Below are positions 38,724 through 49,439 of a DNA stretch of 64,000 nt, in pieces; positions within the stretch are counted from its first letter, which is position 1; each line of letters begins with the position of its first letter. The stretch comes from Caecitellus pseudoparvulus. Its lineage: Eukaryota; Bigyra: Bicosoecida. The position numbers and the translations under genes were made by a program. A model generated the notes under the pieces. The model searched no databases. It was not told where the DNA came from and worked only from the letters and a program-made list of their open reading frames with translations. The stretch spans positions 53,649 through 117,648 of the forward strand of contig CBFFRQ010000037.1 of the NCBI GenBank assembly GCA_965644315.1, written 5' to 3'.

Positions 38724-40688
38724 ATGGCGGCAGTCCCAGGTGAGCCAAGGCGAGTTGTGCGGAAATCGCTTCGCCACGCCACGACATTGCCGTCACCCTG
38801 CGCAGCTGAGGCTTGGGCCCGCAGTGACACTCACGCCTTTATTCTCACCGAGGCTGGAAAGCCCGTCTTCACCCTGTGCGTTTGCGCGAGCCCTTTCTCG
38901 TCATCGCGCGTCGCACCAGTGCGCTGGCTCCTGCTCAGGATTCCGGGCAGCGAGGAGCTGCTGGGGAATGTGCTGGTGACGCTGCAGGCAGTGGTGGCGC
39001 AGACCATCCACAGGGGGGACCCCTTGACCAGCATCACTGCAGGGGGTGCGACGTGGGTGTTTCTGACCCTGAACGGCTTGCACATTGTCACGGTGGGTCG
39101 CAGGGGCGAGTGTCGTGAGCAGCTCATGCGTTTCGCCGAGGTCTTGTACGGGCACGTCTTGTTCACGCTGACGGGCGACGTGCTGCGGAGGCTGCAAACA
39201 GACCCTGGCATTGACGTCGGCAGCATGATGCGAGGCACGGCTGGGGAAGCAGCAGCACTGGTGCACTCAGCCCAGCGCAGCAGCTCGTGGATGCTGCGTG
39301 GCCTGCCGATGATGGGCATGCTGGCCAGCACGCGGGCCGCCCTGCACAGCGCGCTGGACACTGTGGACATCCCAGGCACAGTGTACACACTGCTGAGTGT
39401 GGGGGGCGAGATCGCCGCCTTTACACAGCCACCCCACGGCCACGCGCTGGCCCCGCTGGATGCTGGCCTGCTCTTGGCAGCGGTGCAGGCCAACCCGGCA
39501 GCGAGAATGGGAGACAGCTGGGTCCCCGTCTGCCTGCCGTGCCTCTCCAGCGACGGCATCGTGCAAGTTGGCATCGTGCACCTGGCGTCGCTGGAGCGCG
39601 GTGCACGTCGCAGTTGCCCGCCCAGCACACTACCCGTTCGATCCACTGCCGTGTCGCCTGCCCAGCGCCAGGGTGGCGGTGCCACTGCAGCAGGGGCCGC
39701 GTCACTGGTCAAACGCAGTGCCAGCGAGCGCACCACCATGCCAGTGGGTGCCCGCCGGGGGCAGCTGTCTGAGCTGCTGGAGTTGAACCACAGTATGGTG
39801 GCTGAGGCAGCCAGTGCCCTGGCGACAGACGTGGACAAGGATGCTGAGTATGTGAAGGAGTGGATCGATGAGCAGATGAGGGGCGTGGAAGGTGCTCCCC
39901 CTGCCGACAGCACGGGAGGGGGTGACCCACCGCCGCCCCCCCACGATGAGCAGGCCCCCGCTGTGCCTGCCGATGTCGAATCGGGAGCCGTGGCGTCAGG
40001 GGAAGGCGGTGCGACTCGACATCGGGATCATGGTGTGGAACCGTTGCTGTCGAAGCAGCTGGTGGCTGCGTCTCGCGATGACGTGTTCTTCATCTGTGTC
40101 ACGCAAAGCCTGCCTTCCGATGGCTTCGGCGTGCTGCAAAGCGTGCGGCAGAAGCTGGGTAAATCCCTGGAGGGAGGCTCGCTTGCGCTCAAGGCGCTGG
40201 CAGAGCGAGTGCAAGTCGGCGGCATTGACGCAGGGCACGTGGGGTTCCCTGGCCTGCTGCACTTTTCCTACCTGTGGAAACCCATCGGACAGTGCGTCAG
40301 CACTGCTCTGCCGGCAGGACTGACGTCTGACGAAGCCTGTGTCGCGCTGCACAGGCGCTACGCACACTTGGCTGCCAGACTGGAGGCTGACACGCCAACT
40401 CTGCGGCATGTCGTGGACGGCCGCGACGCGTCCGTGCTGCACGCTGGCATCCACACCCAGAACGCCATCTTGCTTGCGACGTGGCAGCGAGGCGTTGCGT
40501 CTTCTGCTCGCCGCCGACGCGGCAGTCGAGGCTGGGCGACGTGGTTCGCAAGCGCGTCGCAGCCGAAGACTGAGCGCGGCGCCGGAGACATTCCACGTCT
40601 CATGGAGGCGCTGGCCAAGAAACTGAAGGGCCGCCACGACCGCATGTTCGTGGACGCCCCGCCACCACCCAAGAACATGCGGCCCTGA
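38724..40688 (+). CDS. MON1: MON1 vacuolar fusion protein
   Basis: The Mon1 half of the Mon1-Ccz1 complex, the exchange factor that loads Rab7 on late endosomes. Exon 1 is only 16 bp (38724-38739, MAAVP), exon 2 is 38806-40688; the 66-bp GTGAGC..GCGCAG intron is in frame, so an unspliced reading is also open. The spliced product (632 aa) starts MAAVPAEAWARSDTHAFILTE; the HAFILTEAGKP..L segment is the conserved first longin motif. Further Mon1 matches: FAEVLYGHVLFTLTG, DSWVPVCLPCL (EAWTPVCLP in animals), and GFPGLLHFSYLWK-type VGFPGLLHFSY (GIPDLRHFLYKSK in animals). An acidic/Pro-rich insert separates longin domains 1 and 2. The intron carries the one-mismatch motif CGATTTCCGCA (38758-38768, minus orientation). 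Confidence 0.88.
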   Translation: MAAVPGEPRRVVRKSLRHATTLPSPCAAEAWARSDTHAFILTEAGKPVFTLCVCASPFSSSRVAPVRWLLLRIPGSEELLGNVLVTLQAVVAQTIHRGDPLTSITAGGATWVFLTLNGLHIVTVGRRGECREQLMRFAEVLYGHVLFTLTGDVLRRLQTDPGIDVGSMMRGTAGEAAALVHSAQRSSSWMLRGLPMMGMLASTRAALHSALDTVDIPGTVYTLLSVGGEIAAFTQPPHGHALAPLDAGLLLAAVQANPAARMGDSWVPVCLPCLSSDGIVQVGIVHLASLERGARRSCPPSTLPVRSTAVSPAQRQGGGATAAGAASLVKRSASERTTMPVGARRGQLSELLELNHSMVAEAASALATDVDKDAEYVKEWIDEQMRGVEGAPPADSTGGGDPPPPPHDEQAPAVPADVESGAVASGEGGATRHRDHGVEPLLSKQLVAASRDDVFFICVTQSLPSDGFGVLQSVRQKLGKSLEGGSLALKALAERVQVGGIDAGHVGFPGLLHFSYLWKPIGQCVSTALPAGLTSDEACVALHRRYAHLAARLEADTPTLRHVVDGRDASVLHAGIHTQNAILLATWQRGVASSARRRRGSRGWATWFASASQPKTERGAGDIPRLMEALAKKLKGRHDRMFVDAPPPPKNMRP

Positions 40689-40855
40689 GCAGACAGAACC
40701 AGCGCCGGCAGCTGTGTGCGTGTAGTGCCTGGCGGCGCCGGCGAGTCAGTGACGCTAAACAGTTGCAGCAGATTGCCAAATTCAACCGCCGCGCCACGGA
40801 GTACTGCAGCTGGCATGGTGCCCCACACATACATGGCAGGTGGCACCCGAACACC

Positions 40856-42655
40856 ATGCCCCCCAAGAAGCGGTCGTCTCCCTCGGCTAGGGGGCGCAAG
40901 CGTCCACGCCAGGCGCAATTCGACGAGGAGGCACGTGGTGCTGTGAACAAAGGCAGCGGTGGGCACAGCTCTGCCAGCAGTGGCAGTGATTCCGAGCCAG
41001 AGGCACCTGTGACGAGGAGTCGTCGCCAGCCGGGAGGTGAAGGTGGCGGGCGTCAGCGGAGCGGGGCGGGGTCTCCGAAATGTCCCGTGTGCTCGAGAGA
41101 TTTGAGTCGGCTCACCTCGGCAGCACGCGAGCGGCACGTTGGGCGGTGTGTCCAGGACAGCAACTCGAGCCAGGCAGCAGCGGAGGCTGGCCAAGCGGAA
41201 GAAAATCGTGCAGCATTGGAAGAAGACAGGCGCCTGCGCGGTGTAGCGCGGCTGCACCGAAGTTTGGTGCCTGGACTGGGGCTAGCTCTTGGTGCGGTTT
41301 TTGACGCTGCGCCCGGCGCGACGTTTGATCCCGCCTCACGGCCAGCCCTGCTGGCTGTGGGGGGGACAGTCACTTCACAGAAGGTGGGTGGGATTGTCAT
41401 GCCCACAGGTACCTGTGTTGAGGACGCACGGCTGCAGGTTCTGGCCGCGGCTTACGCGACACGGGAGCCTGGCTGTGTCCCCGCACCGGCCGTCAGTGCT
41501 TCCTCAGCGCCAAGCAGCGAGGCGCTGGCCGACTTCCTCGTGCCGACGGCCATTCCCCACCGGAACTTGGCCAATGTGCGCCGTGGGTGTGCCGTGGAGT
41601 TCGTGTGGCGAGGCGTGCCCATGTGGGGCCAAGTGCTCACTCGGTTGCCTCGCAGTGGTCCACACCTCATGGCACGCCTGACGGTGCAAGCGTACAGCAG
41701 CGGGGTGGAGCTGAGCCTGCTGGCGCGGGACGTGTGGCCCATTGAAGGGGGCAGTCGGGAGTCCCTGGCCAGCGACGTGGCGTGCGAGGGGGACCGCGTC
41801 CCTATTCACTTCCACGGCGACGACGATGGCTCCTTCTCAAAGGCGCCGGCACAAGTCGCCACGCCACCCCCCATGGCGCCCGGCAGTGACATCCCAGAAG
41901 TGGCTGCAGGTGGCATGCTGCCCTCCACTGCCTCCAGCTCTGCAGCTGCAGCCACGGGGGGCGGCCGTGGGTGGGGCGCAGGGGGCCGCAAAGCAACGCC
42001 GCCCGCCACCCCAACTGACACTGCGTCTGCGGCCAGCGGGGCTGAGGACAAGGCGGCACGGGGGCCGGGCAGGCGTGGCAGCAGTGGGGAGAACCTGCAC
42101 GAGGCAGGACATGGCTCCACTGTGCGTGCCCGGCGCAAGTACATCTCGGGGCGCTCGTTGAGGTGGGACATGCGGGTGTACTTTTGCGACCGCCTGGACG
42201 AGGTGTTCGCGACGCTGCCGACGGCGCCCGTGCCAGGGACGGGCGCTCCACACCTTCTGACCAGTGCTGCCGCAACTGAGACCATGCGCAGTTGCATTGA
42301 CATGACCCTGGCCGCTTTCCGCCACAGGAGAGCGGTGCAGCGTGTGCCGGAAGCGGCAGCTCAAGCCATGCTGGTCAGCCACATCCCCCACTGGCAGTAC
42401 TTGCGGGGCATTTGCGCAGTGCCAGTGCGGCGTCCCCCACTGCCTCTCAGTAGCTGGCAGACGAGCCTGCTGCACTGTCCCAGCCTCACCTCACACCACG
42501 TGTGGCTGACGCTGGGTGGCGGTGAGGTGGCCGATGCGGCGCGTCGCATCCACGAGCTAGAAGCGGCGGGCGTGCCGCCCATCTCGAAGAGCGGCTCCGC
42601 AGCACAGAGCCTGGTGCTGGCAGCAGCCACCACTCCCCAGACACTGGCCCGGTGA
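40856..42655 (+). CDS. Nuclear protein with a UBZ4-like CCHC zinc finger
   Basis: The ATG at 40856 (MPPKKRSSPSARGRKRPRQ) gives 599 residues and starts with a strongly basic nuclear-localisation-like segment. A Ser/Glu-rich acidic linker follows, then a zinc finger CPVCSRDLSRL..ARERHVGRC (C-x2-C..H-x3-C). That spacing and the RxRHxxxC end are those of the ubiquitin-binding UBZ4 fingers in Rad18, SNM1A and SLX4. The middle has beta-rich segments (CAVEFVWRGVPMWGQVLTRL) reminiscent of a chromatin-reader fold. A conserved-looking C-terminal block begins RRKYISGRSLRWDMRVYFCD. A DNA-repair or ubiquitin-signalling adaptor is plausible; SLX4 itself is not supported because no SAP or BTB region was recognised. 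Confidence 0.65.
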   Translation: MPPKKRSSPSARGRKRPRQAQFDEEARGAVNKGSGGHSSASSGSDSEPEAPVTRSRRQPGGEGGGRQRSGAGSPKCPVCSRDLSRLTSAARERHVGRCVQDSNSSQAAAEAGQAEENRAALEEDRRLRGVARLHRSLVPGLGLALGAVFDAAPGATFDPASRPALLAVGGTVTSQKVGGIVMPTGTCVEDARLQVLAAAYATREPGCVPAPAVSASSAPSSEALADFLVPTAIPHRNLANVRRGCAVEFVWRGVPMWGQVLTRLPRSGPHLMARLTVQAYSSGVELSLLARDVWPIEGGSRESLASDVACEGDRVPIHFHGDDDGSFSKAPAQVATPPPMAPGSDIPEVAAGGMLPSTASSSAAAATGGGRGWGAGGRKATPPATPTDTASAASGAEDKAARGPGRRGSSGENLHEAGHGSTVRARRKYISGRSLRWDMRVYFCDRLDEVFATLPTAPVPGTGAPHLLTSAAATETMRSCIDMTLAAFRHRRAVQRVPEAAAQAMLVSHIPHWQYLRGICAVPVRRPPLPLSSWQTSLLHCPSLTSHHVWLTLGGGEVADAARRIHELEAAGVPPISKSGSAAQSLVLAAATTPQTLAR

Positions 42656-42861
42656 TTGCCACGGGCTTGAAACGAGGAACGCGAGCGCCCAAATGCACGC
42701 CCTGTGCAAAGTACAACTACGACGCATCCAGCCTGTGGGAGCTGGCGTTGAAGCACACACTGCATGCACACCGCCCGCTGCAGACTGCGTGTTGCTTCTG
42801 CTGGGACAGCCAGCGCCCTGCGCCGTGCAAGCAGCAGAGTGAGCGTTGTGTCTGAGAAGCC

Positions 42862-45829
42862 ATGCGAGGGGTTGCCCTGTTGCTGGCTGCAGCCGCTGCC
42901 TGCAGCGTACGAGCACAGCTGTCATGGAGCACCGTGCATCATGACGTGCTGAATACGGGGAGGACGTCCCTGGAGAGTCCAGGTGCGTGAGGGTGCCGCA
43001 GGCGCTGCTGCCCTGGCGTGGCCGTGCGGAATTGGAGCCGGCCCGGCCTGCACGCCTCGACGGCCGTTGTCGCACAGGTGATGAGCGCGCGCCCTGCTGG
43101 CATGAAGCCGTGAACAGCACGAATGGGGATGTGTACATGAACAGTGGATCAGTGTCCATCGACAACGAATTCCTCATTCTGGGCACGTGAGTGGCAAGCC
43201 CAAGTGCACTGCACTTGCGCCTCGCTTCGTGCACCTTGCCGCGGACACTGTGCGCCCCCTCAGAGCGGACAACTCGGTGGAAGTCGTGGACGTGGACTCA
43301 TACAGCCGCGTGAAGCTGCGCATGTCCCCACAAGGGACGCTCGGCATTCCGGGTGTCGTGGTGCGTGTCTGGCGCTGCGGCAAGATTCGTGTGGTGCTTG
43401 CAGGCTTGCATTGCCACTGCCCACCCCCCCCCTGCGCTGCACAGGCGCCACCCACGGTGTTTCCGGAGTTTCTCAACAAAACTGCCTCTGGGACGGAGGA
43501 GCTGGTGTACTTCGGCTCAGTATTCGACGGCAATGTGTACGCGCTGGATTTGGAAGAGTGCACAGTGAACATGCCCGCAGCCGGCACAGAGAGCATCGTG
43601 CAGGCTGAGCCACCGTGCCTGCGGTGGAAATCCGACATGGGGGGCGCAGTCATGGCCCCTGTGCGTGCATCCTCCGCCGGCGTGCAACTGCAGGACGACG
43701 GGGAGATCTACCTGTTCGCCAGCACCACTGACCCGTTGACAGATAGCCAGGGCATGGTGCATGGTCTGGATGGGCGAGACGGGACGCCCCGCTGGCCTGA
43801 GCCGTACAACGCCACCATGGTGGTGGGGGATGTCGCAGCGCTGGCGGCGGGGGGCGACCTGCTGGGCGCCAACACGAGTGTCGTCACCACTGGCATCCGA
43901 AACGTCGTGGGCATGGACATCTGCCACAGGGTCATCCTGGTGGCCACTGGCCCCCGCATCGTCATGCTGAGTGCCAAGACCGGTCAGAAGCTTGCCGAGG
44001 TGCCAGGCACCGCGGGCGACCCGTTCAAGACTGCCCCCGTCATTTTCCCCAACTGCTCCAGTGCCTTTGTCGTGGCGGCATCTGGGGAGCTGTGGCGTCT
44101 GCGCATCGACATCATCCCGTTTGCGCCCTTCATCACGATGGAAATGGAGTGGCGCTGCACGTACACACCGACAGATGGTGCTCACTACACCAGCAACTGC
44201 GTGTATTCACACATCGACGCGTCAGGGCCGAAGTGGGTCGCAGCCGCCGACCTGCTGGAGTCTGGCGCTGTCGCGCCGCAGGACGTGCACAGCATTGCCC
44301 ACGTGAACAAACACGGCGAGCAGGGGCTGTGGGTGTACGACCAGGCCGCTGTGGCAGCGTGGAATGAGGGTGTGGTGGGCGACCCGTCCACACTGCTGCC
44401 GCTGGGCACGCCTGCACTGGGCGTCTCAGACAACAACATGTTCTACCCGCTGTTCTCGGAACAGGACCCCCACGGCGGGGCGCTGCTGAAGATCAACACG
44501 CGGGACGGCGGCCTGCACTGGGCGTACATCGGCGCCAACATGGGCACTGCCATTGAGGAGCCTTTTGGCGCCAGTCGATCGTCCCCAGCCGTGGATGGCA
44601 CGGGTGACGTCATCATCGCCAGCGACTCCAACCGGGGCCCCACGCCGACGCTGTTTGCCGTGCGCCACGACGGGCAGACGCAGTGGAGCATGTCTCTGGA
44701 CACGGAGACGAACGACGAAGTGAACAACATCTCCCCCGTCATCGCGCTGTCCCCGGAACACGTGCCGCGTGTGTACATCGCCACCACCACGAACCTGCGC
44801 GTGATTGAGGAGGGCTGTCCCAGTTCCTCCCCCGATCTGGAGTGTTCGGGCAACGGCGCCTGCAACTGCGCCACGCGCACATGCGAGTGCACAGGCGCAG
44901 CCGATGGCACGGGTTGCCACGAAGGTCCCGCGTGCAACGAGCCAGTGTGCGGCGCGACCAACCAGTGCAACATGGGCGTGTGCACGTGTTTCAGCTGCAC
45001 GGCTGGTCCTCGTTGCAAGGGCGTCAAGGACTGCGGCGAGCATGGGACGTGCGACCAGGGCACGAACGAGTGCACTTGCGACAACCAGTGCTGGGTGCAG
45101 GGTCCCGACGGCAAGTGCGACACGCCCTTCCAGTGCCCCGGCACCCACGCCATGTGCGACCCAGTGGATGGCTGTGTCTGTGACCTGTGCTTCGCCGGCT
45201 CGCCGGACTGTTCCACGAACACCACGTGTTCTGGGCACGGTTTCTGCGAAGGCGGCGGGCGGGGTTGCCAGTGCGAGTGGGATTTCTTCCCCACCACCGA
45301 CAAGCGTGGGTGCCAGGCGTGCCCCTTCTGCCTGGTGGGGCCCAACTGCATCATTGACAACGCCTGTGCCGGGCATGGCACCTGCAACAGCGTGGAGGGG
45401 CGGTGTGAGTGCGAAGCGGGGTGGGGCGGCACGTACTGCCAAGACGCCGTCAGTGGCAAGGGCAAGCACTCCCCTGGGAAGGCGCCCAATGGCGGGGGCA
45501 TCGCCGTCGGCATCATCTTCCTCATCCTCGCTCTGGCCGGCATCGCTTTCATTATCTACGCCCGTGTGAAGTTCCCTGGGCGGCCGTACGCTGACGCCTG
45601 CCACCCACGCCTGCGCCCCTGCTGTGCCGCTTGCCCCTCGGCGAGGTCACTGGAGCAGAGGTGTCTGTCCCTGTGCAGGAAGCGCCCCGGAGCGCTGGCG
45701 GGCCAGGCTGGCACCAGCAGCTCCTCGGCGCCTGCGACCAGCTCTGTCGCCGCGGGAGGGGGGGGTGCCGGGTACGGCAGCGTCAAGACGTCCAAGGGCG
45801 CGAACTCAGCGGCATATTCGTCATTGTAG
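42862..45829 (+). CDS. Type I membrane protein: PQQ-like beta-propeller plus EGF-like repeats
   Basis: Four exons: 42862-42982, 43078-43186, 43264-43360 and 43445-45829 (introns 95, 77 and 84 bp; the last is in frame), 903 residues. The first exon encodes a clear signal peptide, MRGVALLLAAAAACSVRA. The ectodomain first resembles a PQQ/quinoprotein-type propeller (QLSWSTVHHDVLNTGRTS, VYFGSVFDGNVYALDLEE, KINTRDGGLHWAYIGANMG, SSPAVDGTGDVIIAS, LFAVRHDGQTQWS). Next comes a Cys-rich array of EGF-like modules (for example CSGHGFCEGGGRGCQC, CAGHGTCNSVEGRCEC). One transmembrane helix (IAVGIIFLILALAGIAFIIYA) and a short basic, Ser-rich cytosolic tail follow. Likely a surface adhesion or sensing protein. 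Intron 1 carries a shortened copy of the dispersed motif (GTGCGGAATTG). Confidence 0.85.
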
Positions 45830-46017
45830 ACAAAGACGAGGGGGGGGCAGCGCTGGTGTGCGTGTTTGTGGACTCGCGCCTTGGCTGTGGCGACTGACAG
45901 AGCCCACGCCGTGCAATTTGCTCTGGCGTGCGGCCTTTCAGCTGTGCACCGCTGGCTTGGCCACCAATTGAATGCAGCAGCGCTGTGGGCAGGTGAAAGT
46001 CGCTGTCGTTGAGAGAC

Positions 46018-48099
46018 ATGGCTGCCAGCACGCGTGGGGCGCAGCCAGCGCTGGGTGCGTAGAAGTTTGCTTCAGCTTGTCTCGCGCACCACACACACCT
46101 GCACCCGTTCCCGTTTGCAGTCGTGAAGCTGACGAAAGCTGCGGCAGCAGCAGCAGCAGTGCTGCAGCGGGACCGATCAGGCGTAGATGCGGATACTCGG
46201 GGTCACATTGATGAGGCGGTCTCTGCTGTGCAGCAGCTGTGTGCCGCTGCACGGCACCGCGAGCACCGGCTGACTGCGGAAATTGCGAGCCTTCGCATGC
46301 TCGCAGCGAAACATGAGGCCAGCGCAAAGCAGCACGGGGCGGAGGTGCAGGAGTTGCGACGCCAGAACGCCATTCTCATGACTGCTCTTCGGAACGAGCA
46401 CGCCCACTTGGCTCACGGCAGTCTCTTTGGCTCCCTGGAAGCTGCCGCGAATGGCGCCCTGGCCTTGGCACGCCCCCACCGGAGAAGGCAGGCAGCAGGT
46501 GGCGCTGACTCTGGCGAAGCGGCAGCGCCAAGGGCGCCGAGGAAGGCCAAGGCTTCAGCATCAGGCCAGGGGGAGGGCGGGGTTCCCGCCGCAGATGTGG
46601 CGGGCTTCCCAGTGGACATCGCCAGCATCATCGCCGAGTCGAATCTATCGCCCGTGGTTCAGGCGGCCTGTAGCGAGGGCGGGGGTGGTGAGGCAGGCCG
46701 AATGGCTGCACTGTACAAGCACATCTGCAGGGCGGAAGAGGCGCTGCGCGAGTCTCTGCAGCTGCGCCAAGTGTCTCGCAGCGCCGTGTCCTCGGGCGTG
46801 CGCAGTGCCGTGCGAACAGCCAGTGAGGGTGCGCCCAAACGAGGGCTCCGCGTGCTGACCCTGGACGGGGGCGGTGCCAGGGGCATGATCATGGTGGAAG
46901 CGCTCCGTAAGTTGGAGTTCGAGACGGGGCGCCGTGTGCATGAGATGTTCGACTTGGTGGTGGGCACGAGCAGCGGGGGACTGCTTGGTGCGTTGTTGGC
47001 AGCGAAACGCGCCAGCCTCGCGCAGGCGGCAGACGCGTACGAAGCCATTCGTGTGTCACTGTGTCAAATCGGCCCCGCCTGGCAGAATGTGCGGCGGCTG
47101 GCAGTCGGAACGAGCCACGACACCGAGGTGGCTCGGCGCATGATTGTGGAGCTGTTCGGGGAAGGCCGCATGACTGACTTCCCAGCGACGCCGAAAGTGG
47201 CGGTGCTGGCGACGAACGTGGAACATGCCCCCGCCACAGCCCACGTATTCCGCAGCTACCCCCTGCCTGAGGGCGCCTCCTGCGTCCCAGGGTCCAGCAC
47301 CGCCACCATGGCGCAAGCCATTCGTGCCACCACATGTGCACCGACGTACTACGAGCCGGAGGTGATCGACGGCAAGCACTATGTGGACGGCGGCGTGACT
47401 GCCAACAACCCAACCATGGTGGCGCTGTCTGAAGCACGTGCGCTGTGGCCAGACACGCCCATAGACGTGTTGGTGAGTATAGGCTCAGGTGCACCGAGCC
47501 GAGTGCCGGCACGGCCCGGCAGCCTGCTGGAGTGGATGCAAGTGGTCATGGGCGCTGCTCTGTCCAACCACACACCCCACTGCCTCGCTGGAACACTGCT
47601 TGGGCCGCAAGCGTACCACCGCCTGGATGGGGAGGGGCTTGGGGACTACAACATCACAGAGGGGGACCCCGCCACGCTGCGGCGAATGATTCGGCAAGCG
47701 CAGCAGTGGGTGTGCAGCCACCACGAGCACTTTGCCAGGGTGGCAGACATCCTGCGGCCTGATCGACCGCGGAAAGGGGCGTCGTGTCCCACTGTGTGGC
47801 CCCCAGCGGGGGACTTCCGACACCCAGTCGTTGCGCGTTCCCTGCGCGGCACCGTGCAGGCAGGCGCAAAGACGGATAGTGCAGAGGCACCACCCGGGAT
47901 CCTGTGCAGTCGGCGTCCCGCTGGGAGGGGGCGGAAGCGACCCAGAGCTGGCGGTCTTGACGGGGAGCTGACATCGTCTGTTGGAGAATCGTCTGTGGCG
48001 TCTTGGGTGCAGCATGTTCCTGTTCTGGGTGGCTGGCTTGCCGGCACCCCCCCCGCTGCAGCTGAGAGCACGGCTGGTGATGGGGGTGACTTGCAGTGA
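46018..48099 (+). CDS. Patatin-like phospholipase
   Basis: A Ser-Asp dyad lipid acyl hydrolase of the patatin/iPLA2 family. Exon 1 is 46018-46054 (MAASTRGAQPAL), exon 2 is 46121-48099; the 66-bp intron (GTGCGT..TTTGCAG) joins in phase 1, 671 residues. The N-terminal ~110 residues are helical, likely coiled coil (LTAEIASLRMLAAKHEASAK). The patatin domain follows with the oxyanion loop DGGGARGM, the nucleophile elbow VVGTSSGGLLGA and the catalytic Asp in YVDGGVTANNP. C-terminal ~150 residues are low complexity with a basic patch (GRGRKRPRAGG) that may be a nuclear or membrane-binding signal. No signal peptide. The coding exon contains one CAATTTCCGCA site in minus orientation at 46275. Confidence 0.93.
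46275..46285 (-). repeat. CAATTTCCGCA site 9 (patatin exon, antisense)
   Basis: Exact copy; the gene reads the complementary strand as A-E-I-A. Confidence 0.7.
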
Positions 48100-48506
48100 T
48101 GCAGTGTGCAGGCATGACTGTGTCTGCGGTTGACTTCTACGCCGCAAGGTTGAGTAACCCGTGTGGAGGCTTCACAGGCTCCGCTGCCAGGGTCTGGAAG
48201 GCACACCTGCCTGCCCACCAGCGCGGCATGCTGGCAGTGCGAGCTACGCGTCTGGATGGCCCGATGTCTGTGAGTGTGGATGCATGAATGCACAGTGTCA
48301 CGAATGCAATTGGATGGGGCCTTCGTCGCTGTCGGCCACAACGGTGCAGTGGTCAGCAACACATCAAACATGTCCTGCCACGAGGAGCCACTTGTGTGTT
48401 GCTATACACAACTCCCTCGTCGCTTTGTCTCGTGACAGCTGCTACCGCTTGAGGGGAAGCCAGGCGGCCAGGGGAGTACCAGCGCCAGGCGCTGAGCAGC
48501 TTCAGC
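48100..48506. promoter_or_regulatory. Intergenic region between patatin and CFAP299 genes
   Basis: About 400 bp between two plus-strand genes. It presumably holds the patatin 3' UTR and the CFAP299 promoter. I see no further gene, repeat or distinctive element. Confidence 0.4.
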
Positions 48507-49379
48507 ATGGCTGCTGAGAGCAAGGCTCGGCCTGTGACGTCCTTTGCCACGTATGAGGACTACCTGGACTCTCAGATCACAGAGCTGGACATGTACTACC
48601 TGGATGACGAGGAGCTGGCGCGGCAGCTCGTGGAGCTGGGCTACCGGGGAGACGGCGAGCCCAAGAAGCGGGAGGAGTTCGAAGCGCTGAAGAAAGCAGA
48701 GCGAGAGAAGCACCTGCACAAGGACAGCGCGCCGCGGCCACTCGCTAGTTTGGGGAAGGACCTCGCAGACAAGCCCTTCTTGCAGGCACTCGCGAACCGT
48801 GAGGAGCTGGTTCGCAATGGGAAGTTGACGGTGCGTGCGCGTTTCATGACATTTCTCCGTGAAACGCCAGCTGGCTCTGGCCGACGCAACCAAGCACTTG
48901 CCCCGCACCCTCCCTGCTGCAGACCATCATCTTTATCCGAGACTACAACGCCAAGGGGCAGGAGGTGTCTGGCTACATTGACTTTGCTCACAGGTGCGTC
49001 GCGCTGTCGCGGCAGTCTGGGCAGGTGCACTGCGTGCACGCCAACTGCTGATCTCACGCACAAGCACGACACATCCCGCAGGCTGAAGACTGAGAACTTT
49101 GAGCCGTACTTTGAAGGCACGAAGACGCTCATGCCGCGCCCCAGTGACCTGTCCTACTACAACTGGGAGACGCAGACCTCCACCTCCAACTCAAGTCCCA
49201 ACTTCCAAGTCATCGCCGACAGCGAGACTGGCCTGCTGTTCAAGAACAAGCGTGACCGCAAAGTTATCAATGTGGATCCCAAGGCCAGTGCAGGGGACAA
49301 CTCCACCCGTAGCGAGATCCGGACACACGAGTTCGCCCAGGTGGTGCTGTATGACCACATGACGCGGCGCAAGGGCTGA
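48507..49379 (+). CDS. CFAP299: Cilia- and flagella-associated protein 299
   Basis: A small conserved protein restricted to organisms with motile cilia. Three exons, 48507-48830, 48923-48993 and 49082-49379 (introns 92 and 88 bp, both GTGCGT..AG), give 230 residues, the same length as the animal protein (~233). Family landmarks: EDYLDSQITELDMYYLDDEE, ARQLVELGYRGDGE, REEFEALK, then after splicing TIIFIRDYNAKGQEVSGYID and FAHR + LKTENFEPYF, LMPRPSDLSYYNWETQT, GLLFKNKRDRKVINVDPKA and QVVLYDHMTRRKG. It shows that the organism, at least ancestrally, assembles motile flagella. It converges on the giant PHD gene with a 60-bp gap. Confidence 0.96.
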   Translation: MAAESKARPVTSFATYEDYLDSQITELDMYYLDDEELARQLVELGYRGDGEPKKREEFEALKKAEREKHLHKDSAPRPLASLGKDLADKPFLQALANREELVRNGKLTVRARFMTFLRETPAGSGRRNQALAPHPPCCRPSSLSETTTPRGRRCLATLTLLTGASRCRGSLGRCTACTPTADLTHKHDTSRRLKTENFEPYFEGTKTLMPRPSDLSYYNWETQTSTSNSSPNFQVIADSETGLLFKNKRDRKVINVDPKASAGDNSTRSEIRTHEFAQVVLYDHMTRRKG

Positions 49380-49439
49380 CGCCTGCGTGCCCCGATACTG
49401 TTGACGAATGCATTGCTCGCGCTGACACCTGTCCCTGAC

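Noticed and set aside
38509-38739. Possible upstream MON1 exon beginning MFTSATPTSLL
   Set aside because: It is open and ATG-started, but joining it to the exon at 38806 breaks the reading phase; the overlapping MAAVP start fits in phase.
44426-45604. Two minus-strand frames (~370-390 codons) opposite the EGF/propeller gene
   Set aside because: The plus strand has signal peptide, EGF cysteines and TM helix; the antisense frames have no features.
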